Numbered from the stretch's first letter, positions 15,474 to 24,283 are shown. The stretch: DNA of 36,306 nt from Syntrophobacter sp. SbD1 (GCA_900290365.1 OMOE01000121.1:43251-79556); one strand, 5' to 3'. Numbers and translations: made by a program. The notes: generated from the letters alone by a model not told the origin.

Positions 15474-16082
15474 TCAACTTCCTTTTGGAAGTGCGGCGCC
15501 TGCGATGTCCTTCACGCCTTCGACCGCGCTGACCAGCACATCCCTGGCAGCTTTAATTGCTGTATTCCCGACACTTCCCGCTGCTTCGACCGCTCCGTTC
15601 ACGGTTGAGGTTGCCAATTCTTTCGCTTTGGCGCCCGTCTTCCCGGCCGTGTCAATGATGCCGTCCATCGTCCTGTGTGCAACCTGCCCAACATCCGCTC
15701 CAATCTCCGAGACCCCCTGAACCGTCCCCTTGACTGTCCGTTTCGCAACGGTCAATAGATCCCCCCCGACATCGTTTACACCCATGACGAGCCCTTTTGC
15801 CACGCTCTTCGTGCTCAGCAAAAGCTCCGTCCCAACCTCCTCTGCTGCTTTGATGGTTCCCTGCAGTACGCCTCTGGTTACGTCCACGGCTTCACCGGTC
15901 ACGGAGCCGGCAGCATGGAGGGTGTCGGAAACCGTGTTCCTTAGCAGGCTCATAAGCTGGGTTTCGATTTCGTTGATGCCCTTGAAGCTGCCGACGACTC
16001 CATCCTTTACTGCCGTCCCCGTATTGCCGATCATCGCGATAATATCTGTGCGGGGTGTTGCCTCGCTGCCCATTTCTTTCAT
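15474..16082 (-). CDS. Protein made of eight 22-residue amphipathic helical repeats
   Basis: A protein of 202 residues; AGGAGG lies 7 nt before the ATG. After a 24-residue head the whole chain is eight consecutive repeats of exactly 22 residues (25-46, 47-68, 69-90, 91-112, 113-134, 135-156, 157-178, 179-200), ending with two extra residues. The consensus is roughly xKxTVxGTVxGVxEVGxDLLxV: Val/Ile/Leu on one face, Gly at fixed places, Lys/Asp/Glu on the other. A 22-residue (two 11-mer) period is that of exchangeable apolipoproteins and other lipid-surface helices; phasins are a second comparison. There is no signal peptide or membrane segment, so it could coat a lipid, polyhydroxyalkanoate or membrane surface. 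I recognise no named family. The gene converges on parA with a 41-nt gap. Confidence 0.85.
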   Translation of the reverse strand: MKEMGSEATPRTDIIAMIGNTGTAVKDGVVGSFKGINEIETQLMSLLRNTVSDTLHAAGSVTGEAVDVTRGVLQGTIKAAEEVGTELLLSTKSVAKGLVMGVNDVGGDLLTVAKRTVKGTVQGVSEIGADVGQVAHRTMDGIIDTAGKTGAKAKELATSTVNGAVEAAGSVGNTAIKAARDVLVSAVEGVKDIAGAALPKGS

Positions 16083-16631
16083 TGCTTCCTCCTGTGTGTG
16101 TGATATGAGGAAAATCGCAGACGGGTTTTTTTGTCACCATCCCGGTACAAAATTCCCACATAATTGTAACATAAGCAAGAAGATGATCAATTCCTTACGA
16201 TCCCTTCTTCGGGATCGAGGCCTCCGGTTTTTCAAAAACGAAAAATTGTTGACATTTAACTGGAATACTTATATGAAGCCTTGGTTCCATTGCCCGAGAA
16301 AGTAAATGAGGCCTTTTCATTCTGGTTTCCGTCATGGTTCGAGCTGATATGCTTCATTTTGCCCCGCTTCATTTAGGTCGGGCATTTCCTCGTGTTTGAT
16401 CTGACAAAGTGTCCTCTGGTGGAACCGAGTATTGACGCTGAGAGCTTTTCAGGCAACCCCGAAGGATGGCGCTTTCGGTCCGACAGGAAAGAATCCCAAA
16501 ATTTTGATTCAAAAAATGGTAATGCCTTTTCGGATGTGTGTTCCGCTGATTCAGGTTAAGCTCAGCGACTCAGAAGCCTAATCAGCTCGCGGACTAACGT
16601 GAAATCGACTCTCTCAAGAAGGAGGCTGACC
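16083..16631. other. Long regulatory region before the CODH/ACS operon
   Basis: A 549-nt gap between the divergent 22-mer repeat gene and acsD. It contains a small hairpin CGATCCC/GGGATCG (16198-16217), the palindrome GTTTTTCAAAAAC next to the -35 box, the promoter at 16249-16277, and then a leader of about 345 nt up to the acsD TTG. The leader has no convincing open frame and matched no riboswitch I know. Confidence 0.5.
16249..16277 (+). promoter_or_regulatory. Sigma70-type promoter for the CODH/ACS operon
   Basis: TTGACA at 16249-16254, a 17-nt spacer, and TATGAA at 16272-16277 give a near-consensus promoter pointing at acsD. Transcription would start at about 16284, about 345 nt before the acsD start codon. 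An A/T palindrome directly upstream (around 16228-16240) could be an operator. Confidence 0.65.
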
Positions 16632-17576
16632 TTGACATTTCAACCATCAAAGCAGGTGTATTCCGGAAAGATCAGAGAAGTGACCCTAGGTATCGGAGAC
16701 AAAGCTGTTACTATCGGCGGGAAAGGTGTCTTTTCTTTTCATTCATTTGAAGGCTCCATACCGAATCCGCCCAGGATCGCAATGGAAGTCTGGGACAAAG
16801 ACCCGAGCGAGGATTGGTCGGCGGCGGCCAAGGCGCCTTTCAGCGATGTGCTGAGCGATCCGGCGGCTTGGGCACGCAAGTGCGTTGATGCCTACGGTGC
16901 GGAAATCATCGTAGTGCAGACGAAAAGCGCGGACCCGAACGGTGACAACCGGGCGGCCGCAGAGGTAGCTGCAACCGTTAAAAAGGTGGTGGACGCAGTC
17001 GATGTGCCCGTAATCGTGTGGGGGGTTGCCAACCACGAAAAAGACGTCGATGTTTTGAAGCAGGTTGCCGAAAATTGTTCGGGCAAAAGAGCGGCGCTCT
17101 GTCCGGTGGAAGAAGGGGACTACAAGCAGATCGGGGCGGCATGCCTGGGCTATAAGCAGGTGGCTGTGGCTTCTTCTCCCATCGATGTAAATTTGGCCAA
17201 GCAGCTCAATATTTTGCTCGGAAACCTCGGCGTAAGCCAGGATGACCTGATAATCGACCCGACGACGGGCGGGCTCGGATATGGACTCGAATATACCTAT
17301 TCCGTCATGGAGCGCATCGTACAGGCTGCGCTCACGCAGGAAGACGATAAACTCCAGCAGCCCATTATCGCCAACGTAGCCAACGAGACCTGGAAGTGCA
17401 AGGAGTCGAACCTGAGCGCCGAAGATGCTCCCGAACTCGGAGATCCCACCAAGCGTGGCGTTTTGATGGAAGCAATCACAGCCGTTGACCTTTTGATCGC
17501 CGGGGCCGACGTGGTGGTTATGCGCCACCCTGAGGCTGTTAAGCTGGTGAAAAAGTATATAGCCAAAATGATGTAA
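16632..17576 (+). CDS. acsD: Corrinoid iron-sulfur protein small subunit (CFeSP delta)
   Basis: A protein of 314 residues. TTG 16632 is chosen as start because AAGGAGG ends 6 nt before it; the frame extends to a GTG at 16599 that has no ribosome site. The protein begins with TFQPSKQVYSGKIREVTLG, the usual N-terminal strand of CdhD/AcsD. It continues as a TIM-barrel subunit with EGSIPNPPRIAMEVWDKDP, DPNGDNRAA, VPVIVWGVANHEKD and DPTTGGLGYGLEYTYSVMERI. Together with AcsC it binds the corrinoid that carries the methyl group between AcsE and the A-cluster of acetyl-CoA synthase. It is the first gene of the operon; cooS follows after 44 nt. Confidence 0.95.
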   Translation: MTFQPSKQVYSGKIREVTLGIGDKAVTIGGKGVFSFHSFEGSIPNPPRIAMEVWDKDPSEDWSAAAKAPFSDVLSDPAAWARKCVDAYGAEIIVVQTKSADPNGDNRAAAEVAATVKKVVDAVDVPVIVWGVANHEKDVDVLKQVAENCSGKRAALCPVEEGDYKQIGAACLGYKQVAVASSPIDVNLAKQLNILLGNLGVSQDDLIIDPTTGGLGYGLEYTYSVMERIVQAALTQEDDKLQQPIIANVANETWKCKESNLSAEDAPELGDPTKRGVLMEAITAVDLLIAGADVVVMRHPEAVKLVKKYIAKMM

Positions 17577-17620
17577 TCTTGTGAAATAAACCTCCCCAGG
17601 AAGGGGAAAAGAGGTGCTAC

Positions 17621-19609
17621 ATGTCTGATGAGAAGAAACCAGTTGTAATCGTAGATGAAAAGAAGGCAAAAAAAGTAGATTTTCGAGACATGACCAGTTG
17701 CCCGAGCACGCTCCAGATGCTCAAAAAAATGGAGGCGGACGGCAACGATTCGTGTTTCACGCGCGCGGCGGAAATGAAGCCCTGTCCCATCGGTGCTGAC
17801 TCGGCCTGCTGCAAGAACTGCTTCATGGGGCCCTGCCGCCTTAATTCCAAGGACCCGTATTCAAAGGTGGGCGTCTGTGGGGCGACCATAGACACCATTG
17901 CTGCCCGTAACTTTGCGCGCAACGTGGCCGCCGGCGGCGCTGCCCACACCGATCACGGCATGGGCATGCTCGACGTTTTCCGTGAAGTGGTCCACGGCAG
18001 GATCTCTCATTTCAAGATCCAGGACGAAAAGAAGCTCCTCAATGTCGCAGCGAGCATCGGGATCGCCGTAGAGGGCAGGACGATCAAGGACATAGCAATC
18101 GACCTCTACGAGGAACTCGAACGCACATACACCCAGGTGGAAGGCGAAATTCCTTTCATGAAGCGCGTTCCTCCAAAGACCCTGGAGGTCTGGCGCAAGG
18201 CAGGCATTGTTCCCCGAGGCGCGATGCGCGAAATTATGGAACTTATGCACCGGACCCATATGGGCGTTGACCAGGACTATAACAATATCGTCAAACAGTG
18301 CTCCCGCACGGCGCTTGCCGATGGGTGGGGCGGGTCCATGGTTGCAACCGAGATTTCCGATATACTCTTCGGCACCCCTCAACCAAGGGTGGCCGGCGTG
18401 AATATGGGGTTTTTGAAAGAAGACCAGGTAAACATCATAATTCACGGCCATGAGCCTCTGTTGTTTGAAGGCATGATCGCCGCGGTCAGTGAACCTGCCA
18501 ACCTTGATAAAGCCAAGGCCGCCGGAGCAAAAGGAATCAACCTGCTCGGCATGTGCTGCTCGGGCGCCGAAGTGCTGGGACGCCACGGCATTCCCCATGC
18601 CGGAAATTTCGTTTCCGCTGAGCCGATTATCGCCACAGGCGCAGTAGACGCATTGGGTGTGGACGTACAGTGCATAATGCAGGCCCTTGTAAAGTCCGCC
18701 GCCTGCTACGGTACCAAAGTTTTTACGACCAACCCGCGGGCCATGATAGAAGGGGCGACCCACGTCGAATTCCATGAACACGACCCGCTGGGCGCTCCGA
18801 ACCAGATAATCGGGATGGCTATCGAGCGCTTTTCCGGCAGGACCGTCAAGATCGAAATTCCACAGCGGCAGGACTGGGGCGTGCACGGCTTCTCGCATGA
18901 ATATGTCAACTACATGCTGGGCGGCAGGTTCCGCGAGTCCTACGTGCCGTTGAACGACAACATCGTCAACGGCCGGATCCGCGGCGTTGCGGCCGTTGTG
19001 GGCTGCACCAATCCGCGCGTCAAGCAGGACTACCTGCATGTGGAACTGGTTAAGGAACTTATCAAGAACAACGTCCTGGTGGTCCAGACCGGTTGTTCGC
19101 AGATCGCGCTGGCCAAGGCCGGCCTCATGAAACCGGATGCGGCGGTTCTTGCCGGTGAGGGTTTGCAGGAAGTATGCGAAACCGTCGGAATTCCGCCTGT
19201 TTTGAGCTTGGGGTCCTGTGTCGATAACAGCCGTATTCTCATTGCTCTCGCCGAGATGGTGCGGGTGGGCGGACTGGGCGACAAGATTTCCGACCTGCCT
19301 GTAGCGGGCGCCGCTCCTGAGTACATGAGCGAAAAGGCAATCTGCATCGGGCAGTACGTCGTGGCTTCGGGTGTATACACCATTTTCGGGGTAACTTTCC
19401 CGACGGTGGAAGGCACCAAGTTCCACGATCTGCTTTTCAACGGCCTCGAAGAGCAGGGCATGGGCAAATGGGGATTTTCGACCGATCCCATTGAAATGGC
19501 TCATATGATGATTGACCATATCGACAAGAAGAGGGCAGCACTCGGCCTTTCCGAACAACGCGAACGCAAGCTGTTCAGCATGGAAGACCGCAGAGTGGCT
19601 GAAGGTTAA
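17621..19609 (+). CDS. acsA: Ni,Fe carbon monoxide dehydrogenase catalytic subunit
   Basis: A protein of 662 residues of the CooS/AcsA family, which interconverts CO2 and CO. The iron-sulfur ligands are readable near the N-terminus: C55 and C63 for the D-cluster shared by two subunits, C64, C67, C72 and C86 for the B-cluster. The C-cluster ligands follow: the HGH motif at 275-277, C312/C313 (GMCCSG), C351 (VQCIMQ), C462 (VGCTNPR), C492 (TGCSQI) and C533 (GSCVDNS). All are present, so the enzyme should be active. Co-occurrence with acsB, acsC, acsD and acsE marks it as the CODH of the bifunctional CODH/ACS complex, where CO travels by an internal channel to the A-cluster. AGAGG precedes the ATG. 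acsB starts 109 nt downstream. Confidence 0.97.
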   Translation: MSDEKKPVVIVDEKKAKKVDFRDMTSCPSTLQMLKKMEADGNDSCFTRAAEMKPCPIGADSACCKNCFMGPCRLNSKDPYSKVGVCGATIDTIAARNFARNVAAGGAAHTDHGMGMLDVFREVVHGRISHFKIQDEKKLLNVAASIGIAVEGRTIKDIAIDLYEELERTYTQVEGEIPFMKRVPPKTLEVWRKAGIVPRGAMREIMELMHRTHMGVDQDYNNIVKQCSRTALADGWGGSMVATEISDILFGTPQPRVAGVNMGFLKEDQVNIIIHGHEPLLFEGMIAAVSEPANLDKAKAAGAKGINLLGMCCSGAEVLGRHGIPHAGNFVSAEPIIATGAVDALGVDVQCIMQALVKSAACYGTKVFTTNPRAMIEGATHVEFHEHDPLGAPNQIIGMAIERFSGRTVKIEIPQRQDWGVHGFSHEYVNYMLGGRFRESYVPLNDNIVNGRIRGVAAVVGCTNPRVKQDYLHVELVKELIKNNVLVVQTGCSQIALAKAGLMKPDAAVLAGEGLQEVCETVGIPPVLSLGSCVDNSRILIALAEMVRVGGLGDKISDLPVAGAAPEYMSEKAICIGQYVVASGVYTIFGVTFPTVEGTKFHDLLFNGLEEQGMGKWGFSTDPIEMAHMMIDHIDKKRAALGLSEQRERKLFSMEDRRVAEG

Positions 19610-19718
19610 ACCGCCGCCGGTCCCGCAGGCCATAAGCGCGGGGCGACGCGCGATTTGTTTGTTAATTCCGGCTTGAAGCCGATTGCGTTGCAAGGAAAAA
19701 GAGAAAAAGGAGTTAAGT

Positions 19719-21938
19719 ATGTCCAGGTTAGTCGCTTTTGCAGCGATCCAGGGAGCTTACAATATAGTCTCCAAGGCTGAGGGCAAATTCCAGCAGGCCA
19801 TGGATAAGTTTGGGGCCAACCAACCTATAGGCTTTCCCAATACTGCCTACTACCTTCCTATCATTTACTCGATTCTCGGCATCAAGATCGAAAAACTTGG
19901 TGACGCGGAGCCTGTACTGAAGATATGCCGGGAGCTTCTGCCCCCGCACATCAAGACGCAAAAAGGTATTCACCTTCCCTACCTGGGAGGGACGCTTGAT
20001 TCCGGTATGGCCGCCATTCTGGCCGAAGAAGTGGTGGAAGCGATCCGGTATGTGGAAGAGCCCGATTTTTATTACCTGGGTGAAACGTGCGATCCGGAAA
20101 ACGGAAAAATCTGGCTTGGCGCAGCCGACGACACCATTATGAGAAAGAGGGGCGTCGAGTTCGTTGACGGCTCCGCTCCCGGTTTTGCGGCAATCGTCGG
20201 TGCGGCCCCCAATCCGGAAATCGCCAAGATGATCGCCGAAGATTATCAGAAGAAAAATCTCTACGTGTTTATGTGCGCCAATCAGACGGGCACCTCGTTT
20301 TCCGAGCAGCTCGTCGAGGCGGGCGTTGAAATCGGGTGGAACACGCGCCTTGTGCCGTTCGGCCCTGATATTTCCGCTGCGGTATTTGCTCTTGGTTTTG
20401 CCAACCGCGCGGCCATGGCCTTCGGCGGGGTTAAGCCCGGAGATTACAAGACCATTCTGAAATATAACAAGGACCGTATTTTTGCGTTTGTGAACGCATT
20501 TGGCGATGTAAACGCCGAATGGGCCGCCAACGCTGCCGGGTGTATCAACTGGGGATTTCCGACAATCGCTGACACCGATATCCCCGAGATCCTGCCCACC
20601 GGTATTTGTACGTACGAGCACGTTGTAGCCAGCGTCCCGTACGACAAAATGACCGCAAAGTCGATCGAAGTCCGCGGCCTCAAGGTCAGCATTACTGAAA
20701 TAGCGATTCCTTTGGCTTATGGTCCGGCTTTCGAGGGAGAGCGCGTGCGCAAGGACGACGTTTACCTCGAATGCGGCGGTGGAAAGACAGCCTGCTGCGA
20801 ACTGGTCCGAATTGCAGACATGGATGCGGTCGAGGACGGCCGGGTGGAGGTCTTCGGCCCGGATATCAAGGACGTGACCCCGGGTTCGCGGTTGCCCCTG
20901 GCGGTTTTGGTCGAAGTTGCCGGCCGCAAGATGCAGGCAGACTACGAGCCGATCCTGGAACGCCAGATGCATCACCTGGTGAACTACGCGCAGGGCATTA
21001 TGCACATCGGCCAGCGTGATATAGCCTGGTACAGAATTGGCAAACAGGCGGTGGAAAAGGGATTTACTCTCGAACACATCGGGAAAATCCTGCATGCCAA
21101 ATACCATCAGGATTTCGGCGCTATTTTCGACAAGTGCCAGGTCAAGATCTATACCGAAAAAGCCAAGGTCGCTGAAATGCTGCCGGTTGCGCAGGCCGCG
21201 TACAGAGTTCGCGACGAGCGCATCGAGGGCATGACGGACGAAGGTACTGAAACATATTACTCCTGTACCCTGTGCCAGTCTTTCGCCCCGACGCACGTTT
21301 GTGTGATAAGCCCCGAGCGTACGGGTCTTTGCGGTGCTTATAACTGGCTTGACTGCAAGGCTTCCAATGAAATCAATCCTACCGGTCCCAACCAGCCTAT
21401 CCAGAAGGGTGAAACCCTCGATCCCAAGCTGGGGAACTGGAAGGGTGTCAACGACTTCGTCTTCAAGGCATCCAGGCAGATGATTTCGAGCTACAATTTT
21501 TACAGTCTGGTTTATGACCCGATGACCACCTGCGGGTGCTGCGAGTGTATTGCAGCCGTCCTGCCGATGAGCAACGGGATTATGACGGTTAACCGCGACT
21601 ACGCCGGGATGACTCCCAGCGGCATGAAGTTCACCACCCTTGCCGGAACGATCGGCGGCGGAAACGTTACGCCGGGATTCGTGGGCCACAGCAAGTATAA
21701 CGTCACCCAGCGCAAGTTCATCGTTGGCGACGGTGGTCTCCAGCGGCTCGTGTGGATGCCGAAGATATTCAAAGAAGAAATCAGGGACAGGCTCCTCAAG
21801 CGCGGTGAGGAAATGGGCATCCCCAATTTTATCGATATGATCGCAACCGAGGAAAACGGCGTTACCGAAGACGAGATTTACGCCTTCCTGGAAAAAGTGG
21901 GGCATCCCGCTCTTACAATGGAAAGCATCCTTGGCTGA
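19719..21938 (+). CDS. acsB: Acetyl-CoA synthase catalytic subunit (A-cluster)
   Basis: A protein of 739 residues, bacterial full-length type with the N-terminal CODH-contacting domain. ATG 19719 follows AAGGAG; a frame extension to 19683 is less likely. The A-cluster ligands are intact: C516, C519, C528 and C538 hold the cubane, and C605-G606-C607 holds the distal nickel. Each is offset by exactly ten residues from the Moorella numbering as I recall it. The enzyme joins CO, a methyl group from the corrinoid protein and CoA into acetyl-CoA, or the reverse. A 10-bp hairpin lies just after its stop codon. Confidence 0.97.
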   Translation: MSRLVAFAAIQGAYNIVSKAEGKFQQAMDKFGANQPIGFPNTAYYLPIIYSILGIKIEKLGDAEPVLKICRELLPPHIKTQKGIHLPYLGGTLDSGMAAILAEEVVEAIRYVEEPDFYYLGETCDPENGKIWLGAADDTIMRKRGVEFVDGSAPGFAAIVGAAPNPEIAKMIAEDYQKKNLYVFMCANQTGTSFSEQLVEAGVEIGWNTRLVPFGPDISAAVFALGFANRAAMAFGGVKPGDYKTILKYNKDRIFAFVNAFGDVNAEWAANAAGCINWGFPTIADTDIPEILPTGICTYEHVVASVPYDKMTAKSIEVRGLKVSITEIAIPLAYGPAFEGERVRKDDVYLECGGGKTACCELVRIADMDAVEDGRVEVFGPDIKDVTPGSRLPLAVLVEVAGRKMQADYEPILERQMHHLVNYAQGIMHIGQRDIAWYRIGKQAVEKGFTLEHIGKILHAKYHQDFGAIFDKCQVKIYTEKAKVAEMLPVAQAAYRVRDERIEGMTDEGTETYYSCTLCQSFAPTHVCVISPERTGLCGAYNWLDCKASNEINPTGPNQPIQKGETLDPKLGNWKGVNDFVFKASRQMISSYNFYSLVYDPMTTCGCCECIAAVLPMSNGIMTVNRDYAGMTPSGMKFTTLAGTIGGGNVTPGFVGHSKYNVTQRKFIVGDGGLQRLVWMPKIFKEEIRDRLLKRGEEMGIPNFIDMIATEENGVTEDEIYAFLEKVGHPALTMESILG

Positions 21939-21947
21939 TAAACGAAT

Positions 21948-21973
21948 CGGGCGCAGATTGGGGTCTGCGCCCG
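21948..21973 (+). other. 10-bp hairpin in the acsB-acsC gap
   Basis: CGGGCGCAGA (21948-21957) pairs perfectly with TCTGCGCCCG (21964-21973) around a 6-nt loop. The sequence after it (GTCTCATAATT) is not a good U-run, so full termination is unlikely. A role in mRNA processing or in setting subunit ratios is possible. Confidence 0.5.
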
Positions 21974-22015
21974 GTCTCATAATTGGAACTGAACCCTAAT
22001 TAGGAGATGACGCAA

Positions 22016-23365
22016 ATGGGCCTTACCGGGATTCAAATCTTTAAGTTGCTGCCCAAGACCAATTGTGGAGAGTGTGGGGTTCCAACCTGCCTGGCTTTTG
22101 CGATGAACCTTGCCTCGGGCAAGGCCGAACTGGCAAAATGTCCGTACGTATCGGAAGAAGCCAAGGAAAAACTTGCCACCGAATCCGCGCCTCCCATTCG
22201 GCCGCTTACAATCGGAACGGGCGAATACGCTGTAAAGGTTGGCGGCGAAACAGTGCTTTTCAGACATGAGAAAACTTTCGTCAATCCTCCGGGGTTTGCC
22301 GTTTTGGTCTCAACTGATGAAGATGAGGCCTCCGTTTCCGGAAAGATCGACAGGTTCAAGAAAGCCCAATATGACCGCGTAGGCCTTAAACTCAGGGCCG
22401 AAATGTTTGCTATCAAGGACGCCAATGGGGACGCCGCCAAGTTTTGCGCCCTTGCCAAGAAGATTTCCGAGACCGGCGCCTCAATGGTCTTCATCTCCGA
22501 ATCGGTTGATGTAATGACCGCTGCGGCTGATTCATTCAAGGACAAGAAGCCGCTGCTCCATGGGGCGACCGCTGCCAATGTCGAAGCCTTTGGAAATCTG
22601 GCGAAGGCGGCTGAGTGCCCGGTGGCCGTTAAAGGTGACGGCTCCCTGAAAAGCGTTATTGCGCTTACCGAAAAGCTCACCGCGATGGGGCTCAAAGACA
22701 TTGTGATCGACACCGGAACGCGTGAGCTGAAGAAAGCTTTCGAAGAACAGATCCTGATCCGCCGCTCTGCCCTGAAGGACAGGTTCCGGCCGCTCGGGTT
22801 CCCGACGATCGTCATGGCCAATGAGATGGGTGACGGGCTCATGGAAGAAGCCCTGGTGGCAGCCACTTTCGTGGCCAAATACGGGGCGGTGATTGTTATG
22901 AGCGACTTGCAGCCGCACGTGATTTTTCCGCTCCTCCTCGAACGGCTTAATATTTACACCGACCCGCAACGGCCGATGACCGCCGAGCAGGGAATCTATC
23001 CGATCAACAACCCCGACGAGAACTCTCCGGTGCTTGTGACGTGCAATTTCTCGCTGACATACTTTATCGTATCCGGTGAGATCGAGGGCAGCAGGGTGCC
23101 TTCGTGGTTATGTGTCCAGGACACCGAGGGACTCTCGGTTATGACCGCCTGGGCCGCCGGGAAGTTCTCGGGCGAATCAGTCGGCAGCTTCATCAACAAG
23201 TGTGGGATAAAAGATAAGGTTAAACACAAAAACATTATCATCCCAGGTTATGCGGCAGGTATCAGCGGCGAGTTGGAAGAGGAACTCGGCGCGGGCTGGA
23301 CCATCTCGGTCGGTCCCAGGGAAGCAAGCCAGATTCCCAAATACCTCAAAAGCCTGAAGGCGTAG
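22016..23365 (+). CDS. acsC: Corrinoid iron-sulfur protein large subunit (CFeSP gamma)
   Basis: A protein of 449 residues. ATG 22016 is chosen: AGGAG is 9 nt upstream, whereas it directly abuts an alternative ATG at 22007. The N-terminal 4Fe-4S domain has C17, C20, C25 and C42 (NCGECGVPTC then AKCP), the spacing of known AcsC/CdhE proteins. This cluster reactivates the cobalt of the corrinoid. A TIM barrel follows (about 90-320), and the C-terminal part (IIIPGYAAGISGELEEELG) is the corrinoid-binding domain. The protein accepts the methyl group from AcsE and hands it to AcsB. acsE starts 17 nt downstream. Confidence 0.96.
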   Translation: MGLTGIQIFKLLPKTNCGECGVPTCLAFAMNLASGKAELAKCPYVSEEAKEKLATESAPPIRPLTIGTGEYAVKVGGETVLFRHEKTFVNPPGFAVLVSTDEDEASVSGKIDRFKKAQYDRVGLKLRAEMFAIKDANGDAAKFCALAKKISETGASMVFISESVDVMTAAADSFKDKKPLLHGATAANVEAFGNLAKAAECPVAVKGDGSLKSVIALTEKLTAMGLKDIVIDTGTRELKKAFEEQILIRRSALKDRFRPLGFPTIVMANEMGDGLMEEALVAATFVAKYGAVIVMSDLQPHVIFPLLLERLNIYTDPQRPMTAEQGIYPINNPDENSPVLVTCNFSLTYFIVSGEIEGSRVPSWLCVQDTEGLSVMTAWAAGKFSGESVGSFINKCGIKDKVKHKNIIIPGYAAGISGELEEELGAGWTISVGPREASQIPKYLKSLKA

Positions 23366-23382
23366 ACGGGAGATAAAAAGCA

Positions 23383-24267
23383 ATGAAGCTGATAGGTGAA
23401 AACCTCAATATAATGAGCATAAAATATGGGGCCGCGCTAAAGGCAAGGGATCCCAAGCCACTTCAGGAGCTTGCTATTTTTCAGGCCAAAGCCGGTATGG
23501 ACTATGTTGACCTCAATATAGGTCCGGCTGGAAAAACGGGCGTGGAACTGATGAGTTGGCTCGTCCCGGTTATCGAAGAAGTTGTGGATGTTCCGCTCGC
23601 TTTGGATACCTCGAATATCAAGGCCATAGAAGCCGGGCTGAAAGCGTGCAAGAAGAATAAGCCGCTTATCAATTCCATTATGGTCCGGCCAGAGAGGATG
23701 GAAGCCCTTCTTCCTCTTGCCGCCGAGTATGACGCCGAATTTGTCGGCCTGCTCTGGGGACCCGAAGGAATGCCCAGGGACGAAAACGAACGCGGAGCGC
23801 TTTGTGCCGAGTTGGTGTTCAAAGCCACGGGCGAATTCGGCATAAATCCCGAACGCATCTACGTCGATCCGATCCAGACGCCGGTCAACGTTCAGCAGAT
23901 TCAGATCATGAGCGTTCTCGAGTTCATGAAGATGTTCGCGGACATTGCACCAGGGTGCAGAAGCACCATCGGCCTTTCGAACGTGTCCAACGGCCCTCCG
24001 GATCACCTGCGCCCGATTCTCAATCAGGTCATGCTGATCATTCATAAACGGCACGGGCTGTTTTCGGCAATAGTGGACTGCTATGACACCAAGCTCCATG
24101 AAATTGCCCGGGGCAAACATCCGAACCTCGAAGCTCTCGTCCATAAGGTGGAAGACGGGCAAGCGATTGATATGAATCCACTTACCGATGAGGAGCGCCA
24201 ATTCGTAAAGACGGCCAAGGTTATCCTGGGCCAATCGCTCTATTCGGATTCGTGGCTCCAAATCTGA
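23383..24267 (+). CDS. acsE: Methyltetrahydrofolate:corrinoid iron-sulfur protein methyltransferase
   Basis: A protein of 294 residues; GGGAG precedes the ATG. It has the pterin-binding TIM-barrel fold shared with dihydropteroate synthase and the MetH folate domain: GENLNIM at the start, DYVDLNIGPAG (about 41-51), LALDTSN, then YVDPIQTPV and STIGLSNVSNGP. AcsE moves the N5-methyl of methyltetrahydrofolate to Co(I) of AcsCD. At 294 residues it is about 30 longer than the Moorella protein, mostly at the C-terminus. As last gene of the acs run it links the folate branch to acetyl-CoA synthesis. A heptamer repeat follows it. Confidence 0.94.
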   Translation: MKLIGENLNIMSIKYGAALKARDPKPLQELAIFQAKAGMDYVDLNIGPAGKTGVELMSWLVPVIEEVVDVPLALDTSNIKAIEAGLKACKKNKPLINSIMVRPERMEALLPLAAEYDAEFVGLLWGPEGMPRDENERGALCAELVFKATGEFGINPERIYVDPIQTPVNVQQIQIMSVLEFMKMFADIAPGCRSTIGLSNVSNGPPDHLRPILNQVMLIIHKRHGLFSAIVDCYDTKLHEIARGKHPNLEALVHKVEDGQAIDMNPLTDEERQFVKTAKVILGQSLYSDSWLQI

Positions 24268-24283
24268 TCTGCCAAAGAAATTA

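Noticed and set aside
17861..19693. Minus-strand open frame of 610 codons opposite the CO dehydrogenase gene
   Set aside because: It is a codon-bias shadow of acsA: no ribosome site, no family resemblance, and the plus strand codes a fully conserved enzyme.
19728..21980. Minus-strand open frame of 750 codons opposite acsB
   Set aside because: Same reason: it mirrors acsB exactly and shows no protein-like motifs.
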